From an uncultured Maribacter sp. (GTDB taxonomy: Bacteria; Bacteroidota; Bacteroidia; Flavobacteriales; Flavobacteriaceae): a stretch of 64,000 nt of DNA. The position numbers were made by a program, and so were the translations under genes. The notes under the pieces were generated by a model. That model was not told where the DNA came from and searched no databases. It saw nothing but the letters and a program-made list of their open reading frames with translations. Of this stretch, positions 40,358-49,635 are shown in pieces. Numbering within the stretch: the first letter of the stretch is position 1; every line of letters begins with the position of its first letter. The stretch is from assembly GCF_947496775.1 (NCBI RefSeq), contig NZ_CANMDU010000003.1:186001-250000 (forward strand). The letters are read 5' to 3'.

Positions 40358-41842
40358 ATGGGACTTACAATTGCATACATAATTATTGCCATTTACAGCA
40401 TTGCTCTGGTGTTGATTTTTTTCTACAGCTTAGCACAACTTAATCTGCTAGTCAATTATTTAGGTTATAAAAAACGGAATAAGACAGCTCCAAAATTTAA
40501 CCTTTTAGACCCAAAAGAAATTCCTTTTGTAACCATTCAACTTCCTGTATATAATGAAGAATATGTGATGGACCGCCTTTTGGAAAATATTGCAAAATTA
40601 GAATATCCTCTTAGTAAATTAGAAATTCAGGTACTAGACGACTCTACAGATGAAACTGTAATAGATACGGCAAAGCACATAAAAAAACTGCAAGCAACTG
40701 GTTTAGATATAAAACATATTTGTAGAACAAATAGGCAAGGTTTTAAAGCGGGTGCTTTAAAAGAAGGACTCGAAGTTGCTAAAGGAGATTTTATCGCCAT
40801 TTTCGATGCTGATTTTTTACCAGATAGCGATTGGCTTAAGAAAACCGTTATTTATTTTAAAGATGAAGAAATAGGTGTTGTACAAACGCGTTGGGGGCAT
40901 ATTAATAGAGATTATTCTACTTTAACTAAAATACAAGCCTTTGCCTTAGATGCTCACTTTACTTTAGAACAGGTAGGACGTAATGCTAAAGGTCATTTTA
41001 TAAACTTTAATGGTACCGCAGGTATTTGGCGTAAAGAATGTATTCTAGATGCCGGGAATTGGGAAGGCGACACCCTAACAGAAGATTTAGATTTAAGCTA
41101 TAGAGCACAATTAAAAAATTGGAAGTTTAAATATTTAGAAGATGTAGAAACTCCCGCTGAGTTACCTGTTGTAATTAGTGCTGCACGTTCCCAACAATTT
41201 AGATGGAATAAAGGTGGGGCTGAAAATTTTAGAAAAACGGTATGGAGCGTAATTAGCGCTAAAAATATTCCTTTTAAAACCAAATTTCATGGTGTAATGC
41301 ACTTACTTAATAGCTCTATGTTTCTTTGCGTATTTATAGTTGCTCTTTTAAGTATTCCTATGCTTTACATAAAAAACATGTACGGACATTTAGGTTGGGT
41401 TTTTGAAGTAACAAGTTTTTTCATCGTCAGTACTATTATACTTTTTGTTTGTTATTGGTTTACCTATAAAAGCATCCAAGGAAGTAGTTTTGATAATTTT
41501 ATAGATTATATAAAACTATTTTTTACCTTTTTCTCTGTAGCGCTCGGGTTTTCACTGCATAATTCTATTGCTGTGCTAGAAGGTCATATGGGAAAACGTA
41601 GCGAGTTTGTTAGAACACCGAAATTTAATCTTAATAATCTTAGAGATAGCTGGAAAGGCAATAAATACCTAGCAAAGAAACTTTCTCCTAATATGATAAT
41701 AGAAGCTGCGCTTATGATTTACTTCCTTTTTGGAATGTATAGTGCTATTCCATTAAATGATTTTGGACTCTTTCCCTTTCATTTTATGTTATTTCTAGGT
41801 TTTGGTTATGTATTTTTTAAGTCTCTTACGGCAAGAGCTTAA
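40358..41842 (+). CDS. Membrane family 2 glycosyltransferase (processive, cellulose-synthase-like)
   Basis: A 494-residue membrane enzyme with one N-terminal helix and four to five C-terminal helices. The cytosolic catalytic part has PVYNEEYVMDRLLENIAKLEYP, IFDADFLPD (DxD), ENWEGDTLTEDLDLSYR with TED, and QQFRWNKGGAEN, the Q-x-x-R-W of processive beta-glycosyltransferases. Substrate (glucose, mannose or other) cannot be said; it resembles CESA-like glucomannan/beta-mannan type proteins as well as glucosyltransferases. Joined to the small GT2 by 1 bp. Confidence 0.85.
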   Translation: MGLTIAYIIIAIYSIALVLIFFYSLAQLNLLVNYLGYKKRNKTAPKFNLLDPKEIPFVTIQLPVYNEEYVMDRLLENIAKLEYPLSKLEIQVLDDSTDETVIDTAKHIKKLQATGLDIKHICRTNRQGFKAGALKEGLEVAKGDFIAIFDADFLPDSDWLKKTVIYFKDEEIGVVQTRWGHINRDYSTLTKIQAFALDAHFTLEQVGRNAKGHFINFNGTAGIWRKECILDAGNWEGDTLTEDLDLSYRAQLKNWKFKYLEDVETPAELPVVISAARSQQFRWNKGGAENFRKTVWSVISAKNIPFKTKFHGVMHLLNSSMFLCVFIVALLSIPMLYIKNMYGHLGWVFEVTSFFIVSTIILFVCYWFTYKSIQGSSFDNFIDYIKLFFTFFSVALGFSLHNSIAVLEGHMGKRSEFVRTPKFNLNNLRDSWKGNKYLAKKLSPNMIIEAALMIYFLFGMYSAIPLNDFGLFPFHFMLFLGFGYVFFKSLTARA

Positions 41843-41894
41843 TATACCCTTACGCACCTTTTAACATTATATATTTAAATTTCACCTTTTAAAG

Positions 41895-42500
41895 ATGGAT
41901 TTATTTAATCAAGATACTACTCCTAATATTTTACCTTTCGATGGAGAAGTTATTTATTATGGTACCGTATTAAATCTTTCCAAATGTCAATTTTATTTTA
42001 ACACTCTCTACAACACCATAGCATGGAAGCCTGATGAGGCCGTAATTTTTGGAAAAAAGATTTTTACCAAACGTAAAGTCGCTTGGTATGCTGCTAGATC
42101 ATTTGAATATACCTATTCTAAGAGCACAAAAATATCTCTACCATGGACTAAAGAGCTTTTAGAGCTAAAAGAAATAGTAGAAAATAAAACAGGTGAAACA
42201 TATAACTCTTGTTTATTAAATCTTTACCATAATGGAGAAGAAGGTATGGCTTGGCATAGTGATGGTGAAAAAGATTTAAAACAAAATGGAGCCATTGCTT
42301 CCCTTAGTTTTGGTGCAGAGAGAAAGTTTCTTTTTAAACATAAAGACACCAAAAAGACCGTTAATATAATTCTAGAAAAAGGTAGCTTATTGGTAATGAA
42401 AGGCGAAACACAAAAACATTGGTTACACCGATTACCGCCAACCAAAAAAGTACATACACCAAGAATAAATCTAACTTTTAGAACTATAGAAACTTCGTAA
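41895..42500 (+). CDS. AlkB-like 2-oxoglutarate/Fe(II)-dependent dioxygenase
   Basis: A 201-residue 2-oxoglutarate oxygenase of the AlkB family, which repairs alkylated bases by oxidative demethylation. MAWHSDGE gives the H-x-D metal ligands, HWLHRLPPTKKV the second His, and TPRINLTFRTI the Arg residues that hold 2-oxoglutarate; NLYHNGEEG is the N-YxxG motif before it. The last 110 bp around the stop codon are repeated at 45054-45163 with one difference. The gene converges with the T9SS adhesin gene with a 3-bp gap. Confidence 0.9.
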   Translation: MDLFNQDTTPNILPFDGEVIYYGTVLNLSKCQFYFNTLYNTIAWKPDEAVIFGKKIFTKRKVAWYAARSFEYTYSKSTKISLPWTKELLELKEIVENKTGETYNSCLLNLYHNGEEGMAWHSDGEKDLKQNGAIASLSFGAERKFLFKHKDTKKTVNIILEKGSLLVMKGETQKHWLHRLPPTKKVHTPRINLTFRTIETS

Positions 42501-42507
42501 ATCTTAT
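42398..42507 (+). repeat. 110-bp direct repeat, left copy (tail of the alkB-like gene)
   Basis: This segment, from within alkB codon 169 to 7 bases past its stop codon, is repeated at 45054-45163 with a single difference (A to G near 42492/45148). The stop codon of the T9SS adhesin gene (42504-42506, minus strand) lies inside it. Confidence 0.95.
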
Positions 42508-44972
42508 TGAATTAGTACTTTTTTAATTTCCTCCATGTCGTCATTTTTAATGTAGATAAAATATATTCCCCGAGATAATTGACTTACATTTAATTTAGCT
42601 TCGTAAGTCCCATTTTTTAAATTATTAGAATATACTATGTTCCCTTTTCCGTTATATATTTTAATAATGGTTTCCGATTTTTGTACTGCCTTCCATAATA
42701 AATTAATAGATTCTGTATGCCCTGTATTTTGAAAAACAACCACTTCTTTTTTAAGATCTAATTCCGTAACAGATTCGGGATGAATTTCTTTTTCTAAATA
42801 ATCTGCAACCCCACTTTTGTTAATATCATCATCTGCAGGATTTCCATTATTATTATAATCTTCGTCTATAGTTAAATAGCCATCTCCGTCATCATCACTA
42901 TCTATATAATTGGGTATATTATCTTTATCGGTATCTAAATACACTACTTTCTTAGCCGATTTTTTATTTTTATCTGTACCAATATTATCTATTTCATCTA
43001 TTGTAGAAACTCCATCCCCATCATCATCACTATCTAAATAATTAGGAATACCGTCATTATCCGTATCATCATCTTCTAAATTTCCGTTATTATTTACATC
43101 TTCATCCCTATCTAAAACACCATCAGACTCTGAATCTCTAAAATCAATAGTTACTGTGATAGAACTTTTACAATCATTTTTATCCTTTACATAAAATATA
43201 TATTCTCCATTTATTAGACCGTTAAATAAAGGAAAGGTACTATATACTACGTCATCATTAGAGAAATAATATGGAGCTTCTCCCCCATCTACAGATATTT
43301 TTACCGATGATTTATTGGTCTCAAAATCATATGCTATTTCATTATTTAACGATAACCCTTCTGACTCTTCTACTGTAAAATCTACCGTTTTAAAATAACC
43401 ACTAGCATCGAATACTGAAATAAAATGATTACCAGGAGTTATGCTCATAAAAATATTGTCTACTTGAGCATCTATTATATCTAAAGAATTATAAGCGTAT
43501 AAAAAATTTCCTGAGCCCCCTGTAGCTATAATTTTCACTTGCGTATCTACCGCTACTCCACATAAAATGGAAGGTACCTCTAACGTTACCATTAACTCTT
43601 CTGGCTCTGTAATTTCTTGTGTAACATTTACAATACACCCATTAGCATCACTAACCATTATTGTATAAGCGCCAGGAGCTAAACCTGTAAAAGTATTATC
43701 TGTAGAAAATAAATTTAAGTTTGGCGAAATAGCAAACGTATAATCTGGTGTACCTCCTGATGGTGTAATTGTAATAATGCCATCATTTGCCCCATGACCA
43801 GTTATTGACGTAACTGAAACAGAAGTATCTAAAGCTAGTGGCTCTGTAATTACAATAGTTGGAAGAATTAAAACACATCCTAAGCTATCTTGCACATTAA
43901 TTTCATAAGACCCAACTGCCAAATTATTAAAAACGTTACTATTTTGGTAAGGAACTAAAACATCTATTCCGTTAGATAGCTGGTACTGATACTGTCCTGA
44001 ACCACCTATAGTTTCCACCGTAATACTCCCATTTGATTCTCCATAACAAGTTACGTTTTGAACTGTATAAGTACTCTGTATATCTTCTAATGAAGTTACA
44101 CTTACACCGTTAGTACTAATAACAATGTTGCTAGCATCTCTAATATTAACTGTATAATTACCAATACCTAAATTGGAAAAAACATTTGTATTTACATAAG
44201 TCATCCCTCCGTTTATAGAATACATATATGGTGGCATTCCGCCAGATGCATTTGCCGTAATTACTCCTGTATCTAAACAAGAAGATGTTGCTTGGGTTTG
44301 GATTAACTGGCCTACTAAAATTGGAGGTTCTGTAAGGCTAATTTGTGAAGTAACTTCACACCCATAGGAGTTAATAGTACTTATGTTATACGTTCCAGCA
44401 GGAAGATTTGTAAAAACTGGGTTAGCTTGATAAGCTACAATCGGATTAAAATTAAAATCTAATAACTGATAACTATATGGACCTGAATTACCCGATACAA
44501 AAACTTCAATAATACCATCACTTGCACCATTACTACTTATAGGCTGAACTGTTAAAACCGAAGATGTAATATTATTTTCAAAAACCTTAGCATAAAAACT
44601 TTCAAAAACATCATTTTCATAACCTAGAACCACCCGATACTGCCCAATAGAATTTATCGATAAAGATGCTTCTGTAGAAATAGTATTCCAGGTACAAGTT
44701 GGGTTTAAGTTTGCACAATCTGCACCTACAGGAGAACAAGAGTTTTCATCTAATTTTTGCCATTGTACAGAAAGAACCTCTGGATCTGAAACTTGCACTA
44801 TACGCATGTCACCAGGGTAACAAAGAGAAAGCTCTGGTGTTATACTACCATCTGTAGGACAGACAGCAGAGTTATTAGACAATACCAGAAAAGGATTTAC
44901 ACCTGCCGCATTAATAATATTAGAAATACTAAGAAATAAAGAAAATAGTAGAATACGTAAAACGTGATGCAT
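42504..44972 (-). CDS. SprB-repeat adhesin with type IX secretion (T9SS type A) C-terminal domain
   Basis: An 822-residue surface protein. Signal peptide 1-23, then a non-repeated region, then about six SprB-type repeats (150-560) with the form T-E-P-x-x-L, DGxIxxxxxGGxxPYxYxI, FxxLxxGxYxxxVxDxxGC. Residues 610-715 are Asp/Asn-rich calcium-binding thrombospondin-type-3 repeats (DTDNDGIPNYLDSDDDGDG and relatives). The last 80 residues (SINLLWKAVQKSETIIKIYNGKGN to KKVLIQ) are the T9SS sorting domain. The repeats recall the gliding adhesin SprB, though this protein is far shorter. Its stop codon lies in the duplicated alkB tail. No gene of the pathway of secretion itself is near. Confidence 0.85.
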   Translation of the reverse strand: MHHVLRILLFSLFLSISNIINAAGVNPFLVLSNNSAVCPTDGSITPELSLCYPGDMRIVQVSDPEVLSVQWQKLDENSCSPVGADCANLNPTCTWNTISTEASLSINSIGQYRVVLGYENDVFESFYAKVFENNITSSVLTVQPISSNGASDGIIEVFVSGNSGPYSYQLLDFNFNPIVAYQANPVFTNLPAGTYNISTINSYGCEVTSQISLTEPPILVGQLIQTQATSSCLDTGVITANASGGMPPYMYSINGGMTYVNTNVFSNLGIGNYTVNIRDASNIVISTNGVSVTSLEDIQSTYTVQNVTCYGESNGSITVETIGGSGQYQYQLSNGIDVLVPYQNSNVFNNLAVGSYEINVQDSLGCVLILPTIVITEPLALDTSVSVTSITGHGANDGIITITPSGGTPDYTFAISPNLNLFSTDNTFTGLAPGAYTIMVSDANGCIVNVTQEITEPEELMVTLEVPSILCGVAVDTQVKIIATGGSGNFLYAYNSLDIIDAQVDNIFMSITPGNHFISVFDASGYFKTVDFTVEESEGLSLNNEIAYDFETNKSSVKISVDGGEAPYYFSNDDVVYSTFPLFNGLINGEYIFYVKDKNDCKSSITVTIDFRDSESDGVLDRDEDVNNNGNLEDDDTDNDGIPNYLDSDDDGDGVSTIDEIDNIGTDKNKKSAKKVVYLDTDKDNIPNYIDSDDDGDGYLTIDEDYNNNGNPADDDINKSGVADYLEKEIHPESVTELDLKKEVVVFQNTGHTESINLLWKAVQKSETIIKIYNGKGNIVYSNNLKNGTYEAKLNVSQLSRGIYFIYIKNDDMEEIKKVLIQ

Positions 44973-45053
44973 TGGTAATGGTTTTTATAGTTTTGACAAC
45001 CATTCTCTAACGTTTAGTATATATTTTTATTGAATATTAATTTTTTTTTCGAC

Positions 45054-45163
45054 GAAAGGCGAAACACAAAAACATTGGTTACACCGATTACCGCCAACCA
45101 AAAAAGTACATACACCAAGAATAAATCTAACTTTTAGAACTATAGAAGCTTCGTAAATCTTAT
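45054..45163 (+). repeat. 110-bp direct repeat, right copy (orphan alkB tail)
   Basis: An untranslated copy of the alkB 3' end, directly upstream of the adhesin gene and directly downstream of the GH2 gene, whose stop codon (45160-45162, minus strand) lies inside it. With the left copy it brackets exactly one gene, the T9SS adhesin, in direct orientation (offset 2656 bp). It has no start codon or promoter and is not expressed as a protein. Confidence 0.95.
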
Positions 45164-47706
45164 GGAACTGTTATTAAAAATTCTTTTGATTTTACCCCAT
45201 TAACAGTAGCCGAAACTTTAACTATTCCTTTTTCTTTTTTAGTCTGTACTATTAGTATCGCTTTTCCTTGATGCGTTATTATCCCGTTCGATTTATGGGA
45301 TTGTACGTTCTTTTCCCATCCGTTATCTATTCCAATAATTTTGGCATTATCAGAAATAGAAAAAACAATTTCTTTATCCGCTGTGGTAATTAAATTTCCT
45401 TTATCATCCAATAATTTAGCTGTTATAACAGTAATATCATTAACATACACCTCTTCTTTATTTGCTTTTAAACTAATTTTTGCCACCTCATCGCTATTAG
45501 TATGTAGCATATATTCTTTCTCTTTTATACCATTATTATAGCCTACTACCTTTAATTCTCCTTGAGTAAAAGGAACTTGCCATTTTATAATATTATCCTC
45601 ATTAAAATCCGATAATTTTTGCTTTCCTAAAGAAACACTGTTTAAAAATAATTCAGCCTCCTCACAATTGGTATATGTTTGTACTATAATAGGCTCACCT
45701 TCATCATATTTCCACTTAGAATATACTTTATACCATTCCCATTTTCGCAGCATTTTCCATACTGGTGGAGGTGTCAACTGCATGTTAAACTCCCATCCCT
45801 TTTTCTTATCAAAAGAAAACTCAGATTCATTTGCAGGAGTGGTTACCATATAAACTTTTGAATCTTCTTTCCATAAACATTCAAAAAAATGTCCTCTTGG
45901 GTTTTTAAATCCTGCAAAATCGAAAAGAGAAATATTTAATCCTTTTCTTGGCCATGGTCCTGCCTCTCCCAAGTAAGCAAATCCTGTCCAAAGAAACACA
46001 CCTGAAACAAAATCGCGTTCTAAACAGTTTTTCCATTCCATATAATCTACCCAATTTTCGGAACCGAGTATTTTTAAGTCTGGATACGTTTTGTGAGCAG
46101 CATCATAATCTGCAGCTCTATAGTTAAAACCAAGAACATCAACAGCCTTACCATAACCACTAGCGATACTTACAGATGGCAATACACTACCGCAAGTTAC
46201 TGGCCTTGAAATATCTTCTTCTTTAACCCATTTTACTAGCTGCTTTGCCGTATTTGCCAACTCATCATTAGCACCTACATTTTTTTTCAAAATTGCTTTT
46301 ATAGCAATAGAATCATATTTTGGAGTAAAGTGATAAGAATCTGCCATAATATCTTTATTTACCTCATTAAAGGTCTTGGAATATTCCGGAAAAGTCCATT
46401 CAATTTCATTACCAATACTCCACATAATAACCGACGGATGATTAAAATCTCTTTTAATTAAATCTTTTAAATCTCTTTCCGCCCATTCCTTAAAATGTTC
46501 AGGGTAAGCTTTAGAAGCCTCTTCACTTGCCGCATTATCCCCTAAATAAACTTTACTTTTTCCTTTAGGAAGGTGCCACTCATCAAAAGCCTCATTCATA
46601 ACTAAAAGCCCTAAAGCATCACAAACTTCTAATAGTTCAACAGCATGCGGATTATGAGACAAGCGAATGGCATTTACTCCAACAGATTTTAGTTTTTCCA
46701 TACGATACTCCCATATCCCTTTAGGAACTGCTGCACCAAGAGCACCTGCATCATGATGTATATTTACACCTTTTATTTTCATCGATTTTCCGTTTAAAGA
46801 AAACCCTTTGTTGGCATCAAAATTAAAACTACGGACTCCAAATTTTTCAGAAACGTTATCCACCACAGTACCATCCTGTAAAACTTCTACTTTTAAGGTA
46901 TATAAATTTGGATTTTCCACAGACCAAAGAAGAGCTTTTTTAATTTCTAATTTTATAGAGGATTGTAATTCATTTTTAAGAGTTATCTCTTTAAACGCCA
47001 CTGATACCCCCAAACTATCTTGTACCACGTATCTTAACGTTATGTTTTTAGGGTTTTTAATTCCTGTATTTTCTAACTTGGTTTCAATATTTATTTCTGC
47101 ATACTCCTTAGTAATTTTAGGTGTCGTAATCTGAACTCCCCAATTAGCAATATGTAGAGGAGATTTTTTTATTAACTGTACTTTTCTATAAATACCAGAA
47201 CCTGTATACCATCTAGAATCTACATACGCACTATGATCTACTTTTACAGCTAATACATTTAAAGAATCTCCATGTTTTAAATAAGGCGTTAAATTATATT
47301 GAAAAGAACTATACCCATTAGGTCTTGTCCCCAGCAAATTACCATTTAACCATACGCTAGAGTTGTTATAGACACCATCAAAAAGAATACTTATATGTTT
47401 ATGAACATCTTCTTTGTTAAGCCTAAAAGATTTTCTATACCAACCTATTCCTCCTGGGGTAAAACCAGTACTCGCAGCTGTTTCTTCTACGTTTTTGTAG
47501 CCCTCTTCAATACTCCAATCGTGCGGAACATTAATTGTTTTCCAACTATCATCTTCATAATTCATTTGAAATGCTTCTGATTCGTCTCCCAACCTAAATT
47601 TCCAATCCTTATTAAAATCTTGCGTTATACGTTTTACATCTTTTTTAAAATTACAACCTATTAAAAGAATAACGGAACTTACTAAAATTACGAATGACGT
47701 TTTCAT
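45160..47706 (-). CDS. GH2 beta-galactosidase-like glycoside hydrolase, lipoprotein
   Basis: An 848-residue GH2 enzyme anchored as a lipoprotein: the ATG at 47704-47706 gives MKTSFVILVSSVILLIGC with Cys18; an upstream in-frame ATG (47796) would add 30 residues before the signal and is rejected. Order: sugar-binding domain (NVPHDWSIEEGY, GGIGWYRKSF), immunoglobulin-like domain, TIM barrel with IKGVNIHHDAGALG, acid/base Glu in MWSIGNEIEW, nucleophile Glu in LGSENWVDYMEW, then a DUF4982-like segment and a bacterial Ig-like end. It cleaves beta-linked galactose or a related sugar; algal galactan use is plausible for a marine organism. It stands alone, with a 220-bp gap upstream. Confidence 0.88.
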   Translation of the reverse strand: MKTSFVILVSSVILLIGCNFKKDVKRITQDFNKDWKFRLGDESEAFQMNYEDDSWKTINVPHDWSIEEGYKNVEETAASTGFTPGGIGWYRKSFRLNKEDVHKHISILFDGVYNNSSVWLNGNLLGTRPNGYSSFQYNLTPYLKHGDSLNVLAVKVDHSAYVDSRWYTGSGIYRKVQLIKKSPLHIANWGVQITTPKITKEYAEINIETKLENTGIKNPKNITLRYVVQDSLGVSVAFKEITLKNELQSSIKLEIKKALLWSVENPNLYTLKVEVLQDGTVVDNVSEKFGVRSFNFDANKGFSLNGKSMKIKGVNIHHDAGALGAAVPKGIWEYRMEKLKSVGVNAIRLSHNPHAVELLEVCDALGLLVMNEAFDEWHLPKGKSKVYLGDNAASEEASKAYPEHFKEWAERDLKDLIKRDFNHPSVIMWSIGNEIEWTFPEYSKTFNEVNKDIMADSYHFTPKYDSIAIKAILKKNVGANDELANTAKQLVKWVKEEDISRPVTCGSVLPSVSIASGYGKAVDVLGFNYRAADYDAAHKTYPDLKILGSENWVDYMEWKNCLERDFVSGVFLWTGFAYLGEAGPWPRKGLNISLFDFAGFKNPRGHFFECLWKEDSKVYMVTTPANESEFSFDKKKGWEFNMQLTPPPVWKMLRKWEWYKVYSKWKYDEGEPIIVQTYTNCEEAELFLNSVSLGKQKLSDFNEDNIIKWQVPFTQGELKVVGYNNGIKEKEYMLHTNSDEVAKISLKANKEEVYVNDITVITAKLLDDKGNLITTADKEIVFSISDNAKIIGIDNGWEKNVQSHKSNGIITHQGKAILIVQTKKEKGIVKVSATVNGVKSKEFLITVP

Positions 47707-47927
47707 GTAGTTGGTTTTTATTATAAATGGATTAAAGAAAATGATTGTACTCTTCTTAAATTCACCTGTAAACAATATTAAAATAAGAATGCACAACTGT
47801 ATTTAACTATATTATCCTATACTTACCCCATATTAACAAAGTAATATAGAGGCATCTTTTGTAAAAAAGTGATTCTAATTTGCACGCTATTTCTATAATA
47901 AACTACCTTTAACTGAATTCATTAAAA

Positions 47928-49106
47928 ATGACAAACCAATCAGATTTTTCTACAAGAATACATGCAGTAGACGCGTTACGAGGTTTTGCAATAGTGTCTA
48001 TTATGTTACTGCATAATTTAGAACATTTTGATGTTTACTTCTTACCTCCCAATTTACCCGATTGGATGGTCCAATTGGACAAAAAAATATGGGATACTTC
48101 CTTTTTTTTATTCGCCGGTAAATCCTATGCCATTTTTGCTCTTTTATTTGGCCTTACATTCTTTATACAAACCAATAATCAAGAAAAAAAAGGAAAAGAT
48201 TTTAGGTTAATTTTTGCTTGGAGGCTTGTACTATTATTAGCCTTTGGCTTTATTAACTCTGCTTTTTACCAAGGAGATATTCTTACTATATATGCTGCAC
48301 TAGGCTTTTTCATTATTCCATTTAGTAAAATGAATAATAAAGCTATTTTTATTATTTCTCTTCTATTACTTGCCCAACCAATAGAACTAGCTAATTTATA
48401 CAGCGCAATACAAAACCCCAATCTAGAAATTGCCAATCCTAAATCTTGGACCTATTTTGGAAAAATGGATAGTTATATTAAAGCAGGTTCTTTTATAGAT
48501 ACTGTTTATGGGAATTTAACTAACGGTAAATTAGCAGTTTTACAGTGGAGTCATGAAAACGGTAGATATGCACATATTCTTGCCCTTTTTTTATTGGGCA
48601 TGCTTGGAGGAAGGGTTGGTATTTTTTCTCCCTCTAAAAAGAATAGAAAAATATGGTTAAAGTGCTTATTGTTGTCCTTCTTAGCTTTTGTTATTCTCTA
48701 TTACGTGCAAAAGAATATTCTACCAGAAATAGATAGTAAAATTATTAATCGCTCTATAACCATTATAGAAAAATCATGGACAAACATTGCATTTATGCTT
48801 GTTTTAGTATCTAGCTTTTTACTCCTTTTTCAGTCTAAAATTGGAGCCAAAATTCTACATTATTTATCACCAATAGGAAAAATGAGTTTATCCAACTACA
48901 TTATTCAGTCTATTTTAGGTTCTAGTATTTATTACGGCTTTGGTCTTGGATTATATAAATATACAGGCGCTACTTATAGTATGCTTTTAAGTATAGTTTT
49001 AGCTATAATAATGGGTATATTTTCTACTTGGTGGATGCATAAAAACAAACGAGGACCTTTAGAAACGCTTTGGCATAAGGCAACTTGGGCATTTAGCAGA
49101 AAATAA
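47928..49106 (+). CDS. DUF418 membrane protein
   Basis: A 392-residue integral membrane protein with about nine helices. The start (RIHAVDALRGFAIVSIMLLHN) and the C-terminal LSPIGKMSLSNYIIQSILGSSIYYGFGLGLY are the DUF418 (YeiB) signatures. Members are distantly related to acyltransferase-3 and heparan-alpha-glucosaminide acetyltransferase-like membrane enzymes; a specific activity is not known. Not in an obvious operon: 28 bp downstream is a small DUF3291 gene on the same strand. Confidence 0.85.
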   Translation: MTNQSDFSTRIHAVDALRGFAIVSIMLLHNLEHFDVYFLPPNLPDWMVQLDKKIWDTSFFLFAGKSYAIFALLFGLTFFIQTNNQEKKGKDFRLIFAWRLVLLLAFGFINSAFYQGDILTIYAALGFFIIPFSKMNNKAIFIISLLLLAQPIELANLYSAIQNPNLEIANPKSWTYFGKMDSYIKAGSFIDTVYGNLTNGKLAVLQWSHENGRYAHILALFLLGMLGGRVGIFSPSKKNRKIWLKCLLLSFLAFVILYYVQKNILPEIDSKIINRSITIIEKSWTNIAFMLVLVSSFLLLFQSKIGAKILHYLSPIGKMSLSNYIIQSILGSSIYYGFGLGLYKYTGATYSMLLSIVLAIIMGIFSTWWMHKNKRGPLETLWHKATWAFSRK

Positions 49107-49134
49107 AAATTAAACAAGGATAAATATTAAAAAA

Positions 49135-49584
49135 ATGAACTACCAATTAGCAGAAATAAATATTGCTCGCATTAAAGGTATTACTATAGATGACCCTATA
49201 ATGAAAGAGTTTGTTGACAACTTAGATACCATTAACAATCTAGCCGAAAACAGCCCTGGTTTTGTTTGGCGTCTTAAAGATGATTCTAACAACGCTACAA
49301 ACCTTAACCCATATAATGATGTACAGATTATTATTAATATTTCTGTCTGGGAAAACGTGGAAACTTTAAGTAATTATGTTTATAAAACGGTCCACAGTGA
49401 TTTTTTAAGAAGACGCAAAGAGTGGTTTAAAAATTATGGTAATGTAAGTACTGCAATGTGGTGGATTCCTGAAGGAAAATATCCTTCTGTGGAAGAAGCA
49501 GTAGAAAAGCTTGCCGAGCTTCAAAAAAATGGAACAAGTACCAGTGTTTTTAATTTTAAAAATACATTCCCAAAACCTAAATAA
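49135..49584 (+). CDS. DUF3291 protein (dimeric alpha/beta barrel, monooxygenase-like)
   Basis: A 149-residue protein of DUF3291. MNYQLAEINIARIKG, ENSPGFVWRLKDDSNNAT, NISVWENVETLSNYVYKTVHSDFLRRRKEWF and TAMWWIPEGKYPSVEEAVEKL are diagnostic of this family of ferredoxin-like dimeric barrels. Function is not established; the fold is shared with antibiotic-biosynthesis monooxygenases. Encoded 28 bp downstream of the DUF418 gene and 51 bp upstream of a mannosyltransferase-like gene. Confidence 0.85.
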   Translation: MNYQLAEINIARIKGITIDDPIMKEFVDNLDTINNLAENSPGFVWRLKDDSNNATNLNPYNDVQIIINISVWENVETLSNYVYKTVHSDFLRRRKEWFKNYGNVSTAMWWIPEGKYPSVEEAVEKLAELQKNGTSTSVFNFKNTFPKPK

Positions 49585-49635
49585 AAACAATCTGTATTAT
49601 TGGTTATTCGTATATTGCAGTAAACCAACTTACGT

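Noticed and set aside
45054-45163. alkB pseudogene
   Set aside because: It is only the last third of codons without a start or promoter; better described as one copy of a duplicated junction.
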